DNA of 64,000 bases from assembly GCF_018128905.1 (NCBI RefSeq), contig NZ_CP063808.1:7130001-7194000 (forward strand), read 5' to 3'. The notes beneath the pieces are model-generated. The model worked only from the letters and a program-made list of their open reading frames with translations, searched no databases and was not told the origin of the DNA. This DNA comes from Streptomyces sp. A2-16. GTDB lineage: Bacteria > Actinomycetota > Actinomycetes > Streptomycetales > Streptomycetaceae. The translations under genes were made by a program, and so were the position numbers. Position 1 is the first letter of the stretch. Each line of letters opens with the position of its first letter. This document shows positions 50,678 through 59,501 of the stretch, piece after piece.

Positions 50678-52356
50678 TCGGCCTCATTTCCGCCACCGCG
50701 GCGGGGGCGGCGGCACGCGACCGGCTGGCCGCGGCCTGGCCGGACCGCACGCGCGCCTACGACGGACCCGTGGGGGACGCCGTGCGACGGGCGTTCGCGG
50801 AGTGCGAGCAGCTCGTGTGTTTCCTGGCCACGGGAGCGGTCGTCCGTCTGATCGCGCCGCTGCTCGGCGACAAGACGTCCGACCCGGGTGTGGTGTGCGT
50901 CGACGAGGGCGGCCGGTTCGCCGTGTCGCTGGTCGGCGGCCACGGCGGCGGCGCCAACGAACTCGCCCGGGAGGTCGGCGATCTGCTGGGCGCCGAGGCC
51001 GTGGTGACGACCGCGACCGACGCGGTGGGGGTGCCGGGGCTCGACACGCTCGGGCTGCCGGTGGAGGGTGCGGTCGCGGCGGTGTCGCGGGCCCTCCTGG
51101 ACGGTGAGCCCGTCGCCCTGCACAACGAGTCGGGCCTGCCGCTGCCCGCGCTGCCGGTCGCCTCGGAGGGGACGTACGGCATCCGGGTCACGGACCGGCT
51201 CGTGGAGCTCGGCGAGCGGGAGGTCGTGCTGCGTCCGCCCACGCTCGTGGTCGGCGTCGGCGCCTCCAGGGGCGCGCCCGCCGAAGAGGTGCTGGAGTTG
51301 ATCGAGGGCGCGTTGCGGGAGGCCGGGCTGTCCCCGCGCAGCGTCGCCGAACTCGCCACCGTGGACGCCAAGGCCGAGGAGCCGGGGATCGTCGCGGCGG
51401 CCGCACGGCTCGGCGTGCCCCTGGTCACCCACTCCGCCGAGGAGCTGGCCGCCGTCGAGGTCCCCAACCCCTCGGACGCCCCCCTGGCCGCCGTCGGCAC
51501 CCCGTCGGTCGCGGAGGCCGCCGCGCTGATCGGCGGCGGTGAACTCCTCGTCCCCAAGCGGAAGTCCGCTGCCCGACCTGCCATGGCCACGTGTGCCGTC
51601 GTACGGCGTCCCGCGCGCGGCCGGCTCGCGGTCGTCGGACTCGGCCCCGGCGCCCGGGACCTGCTCACGCCCCGCGCGAAGGCGGAGTTGCAGCGTGCTT
51701 CGGTGCTGGTCGGGCTCGACCAGTACGTCGACCAGATCCGCGACCTGCTGCGGCCCGGTACCCGGGTCCTGGAGTCGGGGCTCGGGGCCGAGGAGGAGCG
51801 GGCCCGGACCGCCGTGGCCGAGGCGCGCAAGGGGCAGGCGGTCGCGCTCATCGGCAGCGGGGACGCCGGCGTGTACGCCATGGCCTCCCCCGCGCTCGCC
51901 GAGGCCTCCGACGACATCGACGTGGTCGGTGTGCCCGGGGTGACCGCGGCGCTCGCGGCGGCCGCGATCCTGGGTGCCCCGCTGGGCCACGACCACGTGT
52001 CCATCAGCCTGTCCGACCTGCACACCCCGTGGGAGGTCATCGAGCGGCGGGTGCGCGCGGCGGCCGAGGCGGACATCGTGGTCACCTTCTACAACCCCCG
52101 TTCCCGGGGCCGGGACTGGCAGCTGCCCAAGGCGCTGGCGATCCTCGCCGAGCACCGGGAGCCGACCACGCCGGTCGGTGTCGTACGCAACGCGTCGCGG
52201 CCGGACGAGTCCGGCCGGCTGACGACCCTGGCCGCTCTCGACCCGGCGACGGTCGACATGATGACGGTGGTGACCGTGGGCAACACGGCCACCCGGGACA
52301 TCGCGGGGCGCATGGTGACGCCGCGCGGCTACCGCTGGCAGGAGGGCGCCGAGTGA
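50674..52356 (+). CDS. cobJ: Fused CbiG / precorrin-3B C17-methyltransferase (CobJ)
   Basis: 560 aa from GTG 50674. Residues 1-300: CbiG-type domain (FLATGAVVRLIAPLLGDKTSDPGVVCVDEGG; SLVGGHGGGANELAREVG; VVGVGASRGAPAEEVLELIE). Residues about 308-555: C17-methyltransferase (LAVVGLGPGARDLLTPRAKAEL, ALIGSGDAGVYAMASPA, VTFYNPRSRGRDWQLPKAL). CbiG opens the lactone ring in the anaerobic route; CobJ methylates C17 and contracts the ring. The fusion joins consecutive steps in one protein. Confidence 0.95.
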   Translation: MIGLISATAAGAAARDRLAAAWPDRTRAYDGPVGDAVRRAFAECEQLVCFLATGAVVRLIAPLLGDKTSDPGVVCVDEGGRFAVSLVGGHGGGANELAREVGDLLGAEAVVTTATDAVGVPGLDTLGLPVEGAVAAVSRALLDGEPVALHNESGLPLPALPVASEGTYGIRVTDRLVELGEREVVLRPPTLVVGVGASRGAPAEEVLELIEGALREAGLSPRSVAELATVDAKAEEPGIVAAAARLGVPLVTHSAEELAAVEVPNPSDAPLAAVGTPSVAEAAALIGGGELLVPKRKSAARPAMATCAVVRRPARGRLAVVGLGPGARDLLTPRAKAELQRASVLVGLDQYVDQIRDLLRPGTRVLESGLGAEEERARTAVAEARKGQAVALIGSGDAGVYAMASPALAEASDDIDVVGVPGVTAALAAAAILGAPLGHDHVSISLSDLHTPWEVIERRVRAAAEADIVVTFYNPRSRGRDWQLPKALAILAEHREPTTPVGVVRNASRPDESGRLTTLAALDPATVDMMTVVTVGNTATRDIAGRMVTPRGYRWQEGAE

Positions 52357-52943
52357 ACCGTGTCGTCCACCCGATCGAGGTGGAGTCCTACCGGCGGCTG
52401 CGGGCCCGCCTGGACACCTCGCACTTCCCGCCGCTGACCCGGGCGGTCGTGGAGCGGGTCATCCACTCCGCCGCCGACCTGGAGTACGCCACCGATCTCG
52501 TCATGGCCGAGAGCGACCTGGAGAGGGCGCACCTCGCGCTGCACTCGGGCGCACCCGTCGTCACGGACGTGGAGATGGTCGCGGCGGGCATCACCCGGCG
52601 CGAGACCGTCTGCCGACTGCGGGACGCCAGGTCGGGCCCCGGGCTGACCCGTTCGGCCCACGCGATCCGTCTCGCCCACGAGCAGGTGGGCCCGGGGGCG
52701 ATCTGGGTGATCGGCAACGCCCCCACCGCGCTGGAGGAGTTGCTGACCCTGGACGCGGCCCCGGCGCTCGTCATCGGGCTGCCCGTCGGCTTCGTCGGCG
52801 CGGTCGAGTCCAAGGCCGCGTTGCGCGAGAGCGGGCTGCCCGCCGTGAGCAACGTGTCCGAGAAGGGCGGTTCGGCGGTCGCCTCGGCCGCGCTCAACGC
52901 CCTGCTGTACCACCCCACCCACCCCTCTGAGGAGACATCGTGA
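52353..52943 (+). CDS. cobH: Precorrin-8X methylmutase CobH/CbiC
   Basis: 196 aa from GTG 52353 (GTGA overlap). HPIEVESYRRLRARLDTSHFPPLTRAVVERVIHSAADLEY, VVTDVEMVAAGITRRET, and GLPVGFVGAVESKAALRESGLPAVSN are diagnostic. Moves a methyl group from C11 to C12 to form (hydrogeno)cobyrinic acid. The active-site His of the HSAAD segment is present. Confidence 0.96.
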   Translation: MNRVVHPIEVESYRRLRARLDTSHFPPLTRAVVERVIHSAADLEYATDLVMAESDLERAHLALHSGAPVVTDVEMVAAGITRRETVCRLRDARSGPGLTRSAHAIRLAHEQVGPGAIWVIGNAPTALEELLTLDAAPALVIGLPVGFVGAVESKAALRESGLPAVSNVSEKGGSAVASAALNALLYHPTHPSEETS

Positions 52944-53869
52944 CCACCCCGCCGCCCGCCCTGCTCATCGCCGGTCATGGCACCCGGGACGAGGCCGGAG
53001 CCGAGGCGTTCCGCGACTTCGTCCGGGAGCTGGGGGCCCGCCACCCCGAACTGCCCGTCGCGGGCGGCTTCATCGAGCTGTCCCCGCCGCCGCTCACCGA
53101 CGCGGTGGGCGAGCTGGTGGAGCGCGGGGTCCGCCGGTTCGCCGCCGTACCGCTGATGCTGGTGTCCGCCGGGCACGCCAAGGGCGACATCCCGGCGGCG
53201 CTGGCCCGCGAGAAGGAGCGGCACCCCGGGATCTCGTACACGTACGGGCGCCCCCTGGGCCCGCACCCGGCGCTGCTGAACGTGCTGGAGCGGCGGGTGG
53301 ACGAGGCACTGGGCGCCACCGGGGGGCGTGCCCCGCTGGACCGGGCGGACGTGACCGTGCTGCTCGTCGGCCGGGGCTCCACCGACCCCGACGCCAACGC
53401 CGAGGTGCACAAGGCGGCCCGGCTGCTGTGGGAGGGGCGCGGCTACGCGGGCGTGGAGACGGCGTTCGTGTCGCTGGCCGCGCCGGACGTGCCGAGCGGC
53501 CTGGACCGGTGTGCGGCGCTGGGCGCGCGCAGGATCGTCGTGCTGCCCTACTTCCTGTTCACCGGGATCCTGCCGGACCGGGTGTTGCAGCAGACCGAAG
53601 GCTGGGCGGCCGCGCATCCCGGGGTCGAGGTGCGTGCCGCGGACGTCATCGGTCCGGAGCCGGAGCTGCTCGACCTGGTGATGGAGCGGTACGCGGAGGC
53701 CGTCAAGGGCGATCTGCGGATGAACTGCGACTCGTGCGTGTACCGCATCGCGCTGCCCGGCTTCGAGGACAAGGTGGGCCTTCCGCAGCAGCCGCACTTC
53801 CACCCGGACGACGACGGCCACCATCACCACCACGGCCACCACCACGACACGCACACCCATGCGCACTGA
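52940..53869 (+). CDS. cbiX: Sirohydrochlorin cobaltochelatase CbiX, long form with MxCxxC and His-rich tail
   Basis: 309 aa; two CbiX-like halves (LLIAGHGTRDEAGAEAFRDF at the N-terminus; TVLLVGRGSTDPDANAEVHK in the second half, with catalytic-type His H12 region). The C-terminus carries M261-N-C263-D-S-C266 and then about ten histidines within 25 residues. Long CbiX of Bacillus megaterium has a similar MxCxxC Fe-S motif and His tract. Inserts cobalt early, at sirohydrochlorin. Overlaps cobH by 4 bp and cobC by 11 bp. Confidence 0.92.
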   Translation: MTTPPPALLIAGHGTRDEAGAEAFRDFVRELGARHPELPVAGGFIELSPPPLTDAVGELVERGVRRFAAVPLMLVSAGHAKGDIPAALAREKERHPGISYTYGRPLGPHPALLNVLERRVDEALGATGGRAPLDRADVTVLLVGRGSTDPDANAEVHKAARLLWEGRGYAGVETAFVSLAAPDVPSGLDRCAALGARRIVVLPYFLFTGILPDRVLQQTEGWAAAHPGVEVRAADVIGPEPELLDLVMERYAEAVKGDLRMNCDSCVYRIALPGFEDKVGLPQQPHFHPDDDGHHHHHGHHHDTHTHAH

Positions 53870-54929
53870 CCGGGCCGAGGGCCACGACCTGCGGCACCAC
53901 GGCGACGCCGAGGTGCGGGACGACGGGGCGCGGCTCACGGACCTCGCCGTCAACGTCCGCGCGGACACTCCCCCGGCCTGGCTGCGGGAGCGGATCGCCG
54001 CGTCGCTGACCGGGCTCGCCGCCTACCCCGACGGGCGGGCGGCGCGCGCGGCGGTGGCGGCCCGGCACGAGGTGCCCGAGGCACGCGTCCTGCTGACGGC
54101 GGGGGCCGCCGAGGCGTTCGTGCTGCTCGCCCGCGCCCTGACGTTCCGTCATGCCGTGGTGGTGCACCCGCAGTTCACCGAGCCGGAGGCGGCACTGCGG
54201 GATGCCGGGCATGCGGTCGAGCGGGTGCTGCTGCGGGAGGAGGACGGCTTCCGGCTGGACCCGGCGGCCGTCCCCGAGGACGCCGACCTGGTCGTCGTCG
54301 GCAACCCGACCAACCCCACGTCGGTCCTGCACCCGGCCGCCACGGTCGCCGAACTGGCCCGCCCGGGGCGCACGTTGGTGGTGGACGAGGCGTTCCTGGA
54401 CGCGGTGCCCGGCGAGCGCGAGGCCCTCGCCGGGCGCACGGACGTGCCCGGGCTCGTCGTCCTGCGCAGCCTGACGAAGACCTGGGGCCTGGCCGGGCTC
54501 CGGATCGGTTACGTCCTCGCCGCGCCGGAGACCATCGCCGACCTGGAACGGGCCCAGCCCCTGTGGCCGGTCTCCACCCCGGCCCTGGCCGCGGCCCTGG
54601 CCTGCGTGGAGCCCCGCGCGCTGGCGGAGGCCGCGCACGCGGCCCACCGGGTGGCCACCGACCGGGCCCATCTCGTCGCCGGACTGCGCGAGTTCGCCCC
54701 GGACGGACTCCGGGTGGTCGAACCGGCGCAGGGTCCCTTCGTCCTCGTACGACTGCCGAGGGCGGCAGCCGTACGGCGGCATCTGCGCGACCTGGGTTTC
54801 GCGGTGCGGCGCGGGGACACGTTCCCGGGGCTCGGCGAGGAGTGGCTGCGGCTCGCGGTGCGGGACCGGGCGACGGTCAATTCCTTTCTGCAGGCCCTGG
54901 ACCAGGCGGTGACGCTGGCCCAGCACTGA
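53859..54929 (+). CDS. cobC: PLP-dependent aminotransferase-like CobC (Rv2231c type)
   Basis: 356 aa. Fold-type I PLP enzyme of the histidinol-phosphate aminotransferase/CobD(CobC) branch: VNVRADTPPAWLRERI, AYPDGRAARAAVA, VVGNPTNPTSVLHPA, VVDEAFLDAVPGE, catalytic K207 in SLTKTWGLAGLRIGY. Related enzymes decarboxylate threonine phosphate to make the aminopropanol arm used by CbiB. The start lies inside the cbiX His tail codons; the last 53 bp overlap the opposite-strand gene. Confidence 0.9.
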   Translation: MRTDRAEGHDLRHHGDAEVRDDGARLTDLAVNVRADTPPAWLRERIAASLTGLAAYPDGRAARAAVAARHEVPEARVLLTAGAAEAFVLLARALTFRHAVVVHPQFTEPEAALRDAGHAVERVLLREEDGFRLDPAAVPEDADLVVVGNPTNPTSVLHPAATVAELARPGRTLVVDEAFLDAVPGEREALAGRTDVPGLVVLRSLTKTWGLAGLRIGYVLAAPETIADLERAQPLWPVSTPALAAALACVEPRALAEAAHAAHRVATDRAHLVAGLREFAPDGLRVVEPAQGPFVLVRLPRAAAVRRHLRDLGFAVRRGDTFPGLGEEWLRLAVRDRATVNSFLQALDQAVTLAQH

Positions 54930-55557
54930 GTCCGCCCTCGGAGCTCGACGCCGGTGCGGGACGGCGGGCCAGGAGGACGCTCACGATGATCACCCATATG
55001 CCCGCGGCCATGAAGGCGAAGAAGCCGACCCAGGGGACGAAGACCAGGACGCCGAGGACGACGGCGGCCCAGCTCAGCCAGCGGGGCAGGGGCGATGCGG
55101 AGGCGCGGGCCGTGGCCAGGCCGGTGGCCAGCAGCATCAGGCCCATGCCTCCGACGAACGGGATGAAGAAGTCCTCGTTGACCGCGTTGAGCGCCTGGAG
55201 CGCCTGAGGGGTCGCCGAGGACTCGTCCGCGAGGTCCAGCAGGGCCAGGGTGAGGGTCGCGCCGATCAGGAAGCCCACCGCGACGAGGACGCCGCCCGCG
55301 AAGACCACGCGGTGCAGCCAGCCGTCACCGGGCGGGACGTCCCGTACCAGACGGGCGAGGTAGGCGGCGAAGAAGACGAACAGCACGGCCGCGACGACCA
55401 GGAAGTACAGGCTCACACCGAGCTGTCCCTGGTGGTCGGCGTAGTAGAAGCGCACCTGGCGGCCCGGGGCGTCGTACGCCGGGGTGTCGCCGAACAGAAG
55501 AAAGCCGACGACCGTGAACACCACGGCCGCCAGACCGGTCAGGGGTGCGACGCGCAT
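54877..55557 (-). CDS. Hypothetical membrane protein
   Basis: 226 aa with about six hydrophobic helices (first LTGLAAVVFTVVGFLLFG, last FFAFMAAGIWVIIVSVLLARR). YDAPGRQVRFYYADHQGQLGVSLYFLVVAAVLFVFFAAYLARLVR resembles uncharacterised actinobacterial membrane proteins (DUF4386-like). Its Ser/Pro-rich C-terminal codons overlap the end of cobC antisense by 53 bp. Function unknown. Confidence 0.8.
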   Translation of the reverse strand: MRVAPLTGLAAVVFTVVGFLLFGDTPAYDAPGRQVRFYYADHQGQLGVSLYFLVVAAVLFVFFAAYLARLVRDVPPGDGWLHRVVFAGGVLVAVGFLIGATLTLALLDLADESSATPQALQALNAVNEDFFIPFVGGMGLMLLATGLATARASASPLPRWLSWAAVVLGVLVFVPWVGFFAFMAAGIWVIIVSVLLARRPAPASSSEGGLSAGPASPPGPGPAERN

Positions 55558-55678
55558 GGGGACCTCCTACACCCCCCGACGGGGCCCACCCCCTCGTCCT
55601 CCACGGTCGCAGAGATGGCACCACTGCGCCATCCGGGTGAGTGCCGGGGCGTGGGCGCGCCCCGGCACTGTCCGGGGC

Positions 55679-56575
55679 TCAGCCGCGGCGCCGGGCCACC
55701 GCCACCACTCCCCCGCCGACCACGAGCAGGGCGAGCGCGCCACCCGCGAGGTACGGCGTCATGGAGCTGCCGCCGGTCTCGGCCAGGCCCGCCTCCTTGG
55801 CAGGGCCGCCCTGGGGCTTCACGTCGTCCGCGGGGGGCTGTGACGCGGCCGGGGCCGCGGGGGCCTCGCAGGTCGCCTTCGCCAGGGTCAGGGTGCCCTC
55901 GACCTCGGCGACGCCCAGCTTCAACGGGTTGACGGAGATGTTCAGTTCGAGCGCGGTGGCCGCGGCCGTGCGCGAGGTGGTGGCATTCTTCGACAGGTCG
56001 AGGCGGACCTCTCCGACACCGGGGACCTTGACGTGGGTCGGGCCGCCCGCGGTCACCGTGACCTTCTTGCCGAGCACCGTCACCGCGCCGAGGAGGTTCG
56101 AGGAGGCGGTCGGGGTCCGGCCGGCCTCGCAGGTCGCCCGGGAGGTGATGCCCTCGATCTCGATGAGGGACAGCAGCGGCAGACCGGGCACGTGGAGCTT
56201 GGCGTGGCTGAGGCGGGTGGAGGCCTCGGCCTTCCCGTCGGTGACCGTCGCTTCGGCGTCGGCGGCCTCGGCGGCGAGCACGCTGAAGGGCTGTCCGCCG
56301 GCCACTCCGTCCAACTCGGCGCTCAGCGCGGTCTGCCGGGCGCTCCGGGGCGCCTGGACCTCGTTGAGGGCGACCGCGAGCGGGACCTTCGCGGTCTTGT
56401 CGAGCAGGTTGACGTCCAGCCCCGTGCGCAGGACGACGGCGCTCGCGCGGCCCTGGTCGCCGGTCGCGTGCGCGGCGCCCGCGCCGGCCAGTGCCGTGGG
56501 ACCGGCGGCCAGGACGGTGGCCGTCGCCACGGTGGCGAGACGGCGTGCGGGCATGCGGAAGTGGGTGCTGTTCAC
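55679..56575 (-). CDS. SCO1860-type LAETG-anchored secreted protein
   Basis: 298 aa. Signal peptide residues 1-38 (PARRLATVATATVLAAGPTALAGAGAAHA), an all-beta extracellular region with paired Cys (ATCEAG, ATCEAP), a Pro-rich stalk (APAASQPPADDVKPQGGP), the sortase motif LAETG (264-268), a hydrophobic helix and a RRR tail. Streptomycete class E sortases recognise LAxTG, so it is expected on the cell wall. The family is named after the S. coelicolor gene at the equivalent place. Function unknown. GTG start. Confidence 0.9.
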   Translation of the reverse strand: MNSTHFRMPARRLATVATATVLAAGPTALAGAGAAHATGDQGRASAVVLRTGLDVNLLDKTAKVPLAVALNEVQAPRSARQTALSAELDGVAGGQPFSVLAAEAADAEATVTDGKAEASTRLSHAKLHVPGLPLLSLIEIEGITSRATCEAGRTPTASSNLLGAVTVLGKKVTVTAGGPTHVKVPGVGEVRLDLSKNATTSRTAAATALELNISVNPLKLGVAEVEGTLTLAKATCEAPAAPAASQPPADDVKPQGGPAKEAGLAETGGSSMTPYLAGGALALLVVGGGVVAVARRRG

Positions 56576-56718
56576 GGTGGTGGGACCCCCAGAGAGGACT
56601 GGCTCGGGACCTCGAAAGGATGTCGCACCGCTCGTCGTTCGACAGCGTTCCCACGGGAGTTCACACGATCGTGGCGCATCCGTGCACGCTTTCGATCACA
56701 CCCTCACCGGCCGGGGCT

Positions 56719-57810
56719 CTACTGCACCACCCGTCCGTTCAGCACGACCCGCACCGGGTCGGCCAGCACGCGTACGTCCGTGCGGGGGTCCTGCGCGTAC
56801 ACCACGAGATCCGCGGCGGCCCCCTCCTCGAGACCGGGCCGTCCCAGCCATGCCCGGGCGCCCCAGGTCGTCGCCGACAGGGCCTCGAGCGGGGGGATTC
56901 CGGCCGTCACCAGTTCCGCGACCTCGGCCGCGACCAGGCCGTGCGGGAGGGTGCCGCCCGCGTCCGTGCCGACGTAGACGGGGATGCCGGCGTCACGGGC
57001 GCTGCGGACGGTGTCGTAGCGGCGTGCGTGGAGCCTGCGCATGTGGGCTGACCAGCGGGGGAACTTGGACTCGCCGCCGTCCGCCAGCTTCGGGAAGGTC
57101 GCGATGTTGACGAGGGTCGGGACGATCGCGACGCCCCGGGAGGCGAACAGCGGGATCAGGTCGTCGGTGAGGCCGGTGGCGTGCTCGATGCAGTCGATGC
57201 CCGACTCGACCAGGTCCCGCAGGGAGTTCTCGGCGAAGCAGTGCGCGGTGACCCGGGCGCCCAGGCGGTGGGCCTCGGCGATCGCCGCCTCGGCCGCCTC
57301 GCGCGGCCAGCTGGGGGCCAGGTCGCCCGCCTCGCGGTCGATCCAGTCGCCGACCAGCTTGACCCAGCCGTCGCCCCGCCGGGCCTCCTGGGCGACATAC
57401 GCGACGAGGTCCTCGGGTTCGATCTCCCAGGCGTAGTTCCTGATGTAGCGGCGGGTGCGGGCGATGTGCCGGCCCGCCCTGATGATCTTCGGGAGGTCCT
57501 CGCGGTCGTCGACCCAGCGCGTGTCCGAGGGCGAACCGGCGTCACGGATCAGCAGGGTGCCCGCCTCCCGGTCGGCCAGGGCCTGCTTCTCGGCCACGTC
57601 CCGGTCGACCGGTCCGTGCGCGCCCAGGCCCACATGGCAGTGCGCGTCCACCAGACCGGGCAGCGCCCAGCCCGACACCGTGCGGACGTCGGGGGCGGCG
57701 ACGGGACGGTCGTAGGAGATCCGCCCGTCGACCACCCACAGCTCGTCCCGGACGTCCTCGGGACCCACCAGGATCCGGCCCTTCACGTGCAGCACCGCGT
57801 GATCGTTCAT
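56719..57810 (-). CDS. Amidohydrolase family metal-dependent hydrolase
   Basis: 363 aa from ATG 57810. TIM-barrel amidohydrolase: WALPGLVDAHCHVGLG (HxH metal ligands), VKLVGDWIDRE (Lys), GARVTAHCFAENS, CIEHATGL (His ligands), and YVGTDAGGTLPHG (catalytic Asp), followed by AADLVVYAQDP. The sets of ligands are complete. Imidazolonepropionase/prolidase-like branch; substrate unknown. The start codons of this gene and the chromosome strand opposite overlap only with artefact frames. Confidence 0.9.
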   Translation of the reverse strand: MNDHAVLHVKGRILVGPEDVRDELWVVDGRISYDRPVAAPDVRTVSGWALPGLVDAHCHVGLGAHGPVDRDVAEKQALADREAGTLLIRDAGSPSDTRWVDDREDLPKIIRAGRHIARTRRYIRNYAWEIEPEDLVAYVAQEARRGDGWVKLVGDWIDREAGDLAPSWPREAAEAAIAEAHRLGARVTAHCFAENSLRDLVESGIDCIEHATGLTDDLIPLFASRGVAIVPTLVNIATFPKLADGGESKFPRWSAHMRRLHARRYDTVRSARDAGIPVYVGTDAGGTLPHGLVAAEVAELVTAGIPPLEALSATTWGARAWLGRPGLEEGAAADLVVYAQDPRTDVRVLADPVRVVLNGRVVQ

Positions 57811-57835
57811 GGACCGCACCCTAGCCAGCCGGATG

Positions 57836-58627
57836 TCACTGCTCCCAGGGCGGTGGGCCCTCGAAGGCGAGCTGGTGGACGTCGAAGAGGACCGCCGCCT
57901 CGACGCCGAGGGCCGGGCCGCCCAGCCGGGCCGCCCAGGTCAGGAAGGGGCGGGGTTCGAAGGCTCCCGCGCCGAGGCCCTTGGTGTACTCGGCGTGGGC
58001 GGCCAGGGAGGCGATGCCCCGCTCCAGCGGTTCGCCGGTGACGTCGACGCCGTGGGTGGGCCGGTCGGTCCCGGCGACGGCCACGAAGCGGACGCCGCCC
58101 CAGGGTTCGAGGCCCTCGTCGGCGAGTTCGGGGAAGATCCAGCGGTTGCCGGCGTCCCGGGCCGCGTCGAGCGCGGCCAGGCCCACCACCCGGTGGTCGG
58201 CCTGGTTGACCACCCCGGCGACCATCCGCACCGTGTACGCCCCCGTCAGCACGACCTCGGGCCGGTGCCGCCGGATCGCCCGCACGATGTCGCGGCGCAG
58301 GGCCGGGCCCTCCTCGATCATCCCGTCACGGTGGTCGAGGAACTCGACGGTGTCCACGCCCACTTCACGCGCCCCCGCCCGCTCCTCGGCCTCCCGCAGC
58401 GGTGCCGCCCGGTCCGGAGGGATCGCGTCGATACCGGCCTCGCCGCGCGTGACCAGCAGGTAGGTGACCCGCTTGCCCCGGGCCGTCCAGCGGGCCACCG
58501 CGGAGGCCGTGCCGTACTCGATGTCGTCCGGGTGCGCCGCGACGGCCAGCGCGCGCTCCCAGTCCTCCGGCAGCGGGGGCAGGGTGCCGCCCGCTCCGGG
58601 GCCGCCCGTGTTGTCGAGAGTCGTCAT
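57836..58627 (-). CDS. PIG-L family N-acetylglucosaminyl deacetylase-like protein
   Basis: 263 aa from ATG 58627. The zinc-binding AHPDDIEYGTASAVARW motif, LLVTRGEAGID, VEFLDHRDGMIEE and NQADHRVVGLAALDAARDAGNRW are classic PIG-L/LmbE features. Such enzymes remove acetyl groups from GlcNAc-containing molecules (mycothiol, glycans). Target unknown. Sits 25 bp upstream of the amidohydrolase start on the same strand, so the two probably form an operon. Confidence 0.93.
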   Translation of the reverse strand: MTTLDNTGGPGAGGTLPPLPEDWERALAVAAHPDDIEYGTASAVARWTARGKRVTYLLVTRGEAGIDAIPPDRAAPLREAEERAGAREVGVDTVEFLDHRDGMIEEGPALRRDIVRAIRRHRPEVVLTGAYTVRMVAGVVNQADHRVVGLAALDAARDAGNRWIFPELADEGLEPWGGVRFVAVAGTDRPTHGVDVTGEPLERGIASLAAHAEYTKGLGAGAFEPRPFLTWAARLGGPALGVEAAVLFDVHQLAFEGPPPWEQ

Positions 58628-58662
58628 GCCCGAATGATGGCGGTTGTGGGGCTGTGCACGAC

Positions 58663-58681
58663 AGGGGAACGTACGTCCCCT
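58663..58681 (-). terminator. Hairpin after the amino acid ABC operon
   Basis: AGGGGA ... TCCCCT dyad (AGGGGAACGTACGTCCCCT), between the end of the ABC operon and the PIG-L gene start. Probable terminator for the transporter transcript. Confidence 0.5.
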
Positions 58682-58694
58682 TTCAGCTGCTCTT

Positions 58695-59501
58695 TCAGCC
58701 GTCCTTTCGGGTGTCCTGTCCCCCGCCGTCCTCCTCCACGTCGGCCATCGCCGGGTCGAGGAGGCGGGACAGGAAGTGGCGGGTGCGTTCATGGCCGGGG
58801 TTGCCGATCACCTGGGCCGGGGTGCCGTCCTCGACGATCGACCCGTCGTCCATGAAGACGACCCGATCGGCCACCTCGCGGGCGAAGGTCATCTCGTGGG
58901 TGACGACCATCATCGTCATGCCCTCCCGGGCGAGCATCCGCATGACCGCGAGCACATCGCCCACCAGCTCCGGGTCGAGGGCCGAGGTGGGCTCGTCGAA
59001 GAGCATCACCTCGGGGCCCATGGACAGGGAACGGGCGATCGCGACGCGCTGCTGCTGGCCGCCGGAGAGGGAGGCGGGGTAGGCGTCCGCCTTCTCGGCG
59101 AGGCCCACGCGCTCCAGGTTCTCGGCGGCCACCTTCGCGGCCCGCGCCTTGTCCCGCCGAAGGACCCTGCGCTGCGGCAGCGTGAGGTTCTCGGTCACCG
59201 TGAGGTGCGGGAACAGGTTGAACTGCTGGAAGACCATGCCGATACGGCGTCGTACGGCGTCGATGTCGACGTCGGGGTCCGTCAACTCGGTGCCGCCGAC
59301 GAAGACCTGTCCCTTCGTCGGCTCCTCCAGGAGGTTCACGCACCTGAGCAGCGTCGACTTGCCCGAGCCCGAGGGGCCGATCACGCAGACGACCTCGCCC
59401 TGGCCGATCTCCAGGTCGATGCCCTTGAGGACCTCGTTGGTGCCGAACGACTTGTGCAGACCGCGCACCTCGATCTCCGGCCGGCTCGCCTCAACGGTCA
59501 T
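58695..59501 (-). CDS. Polar amino acid ABC transporter, ATP-binding protein
   Basis: 268 aa from ATG 59501 (ATGA overlap with the permease). Walker A GPSGSGKSTLLRC, Q-loop FQQFNLFPHLTVTEN, signature LSGGQQQRVAIARSL, Walker B VMLFDEPTSALDPELV, switch His in VVTHEM. These are GlnQ/HisP-type features. Energises import with the permease and lipoprotein encoded upstream. The C-terminus is a short acidic tail. Confidence 0.95.
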   Translation of the reverse strand: MTVEASRPEIEVRGLHKSFGTNEVLKGIDLEIGQGEVVCVIGPSGSGKSTLLRCVNLLEEPTKGQVFVGGTELTDPDVDIDAVRRRIGMVFQQFNLFPHLTVTENLTLPQRRVLRRDKARAAKVAAENLERVGLAEKADAYPASLSGGQQQRVAIARSLSMGPEVMLFDEPTSALDPELVGDVLAVMRMLAREGMTMMVVTHEMTFAREVADRVVFMDDGSIVEDGTPAQVIGNPGHERTRHFLSRLLDPAMADVEEDGGGQDTRKDG

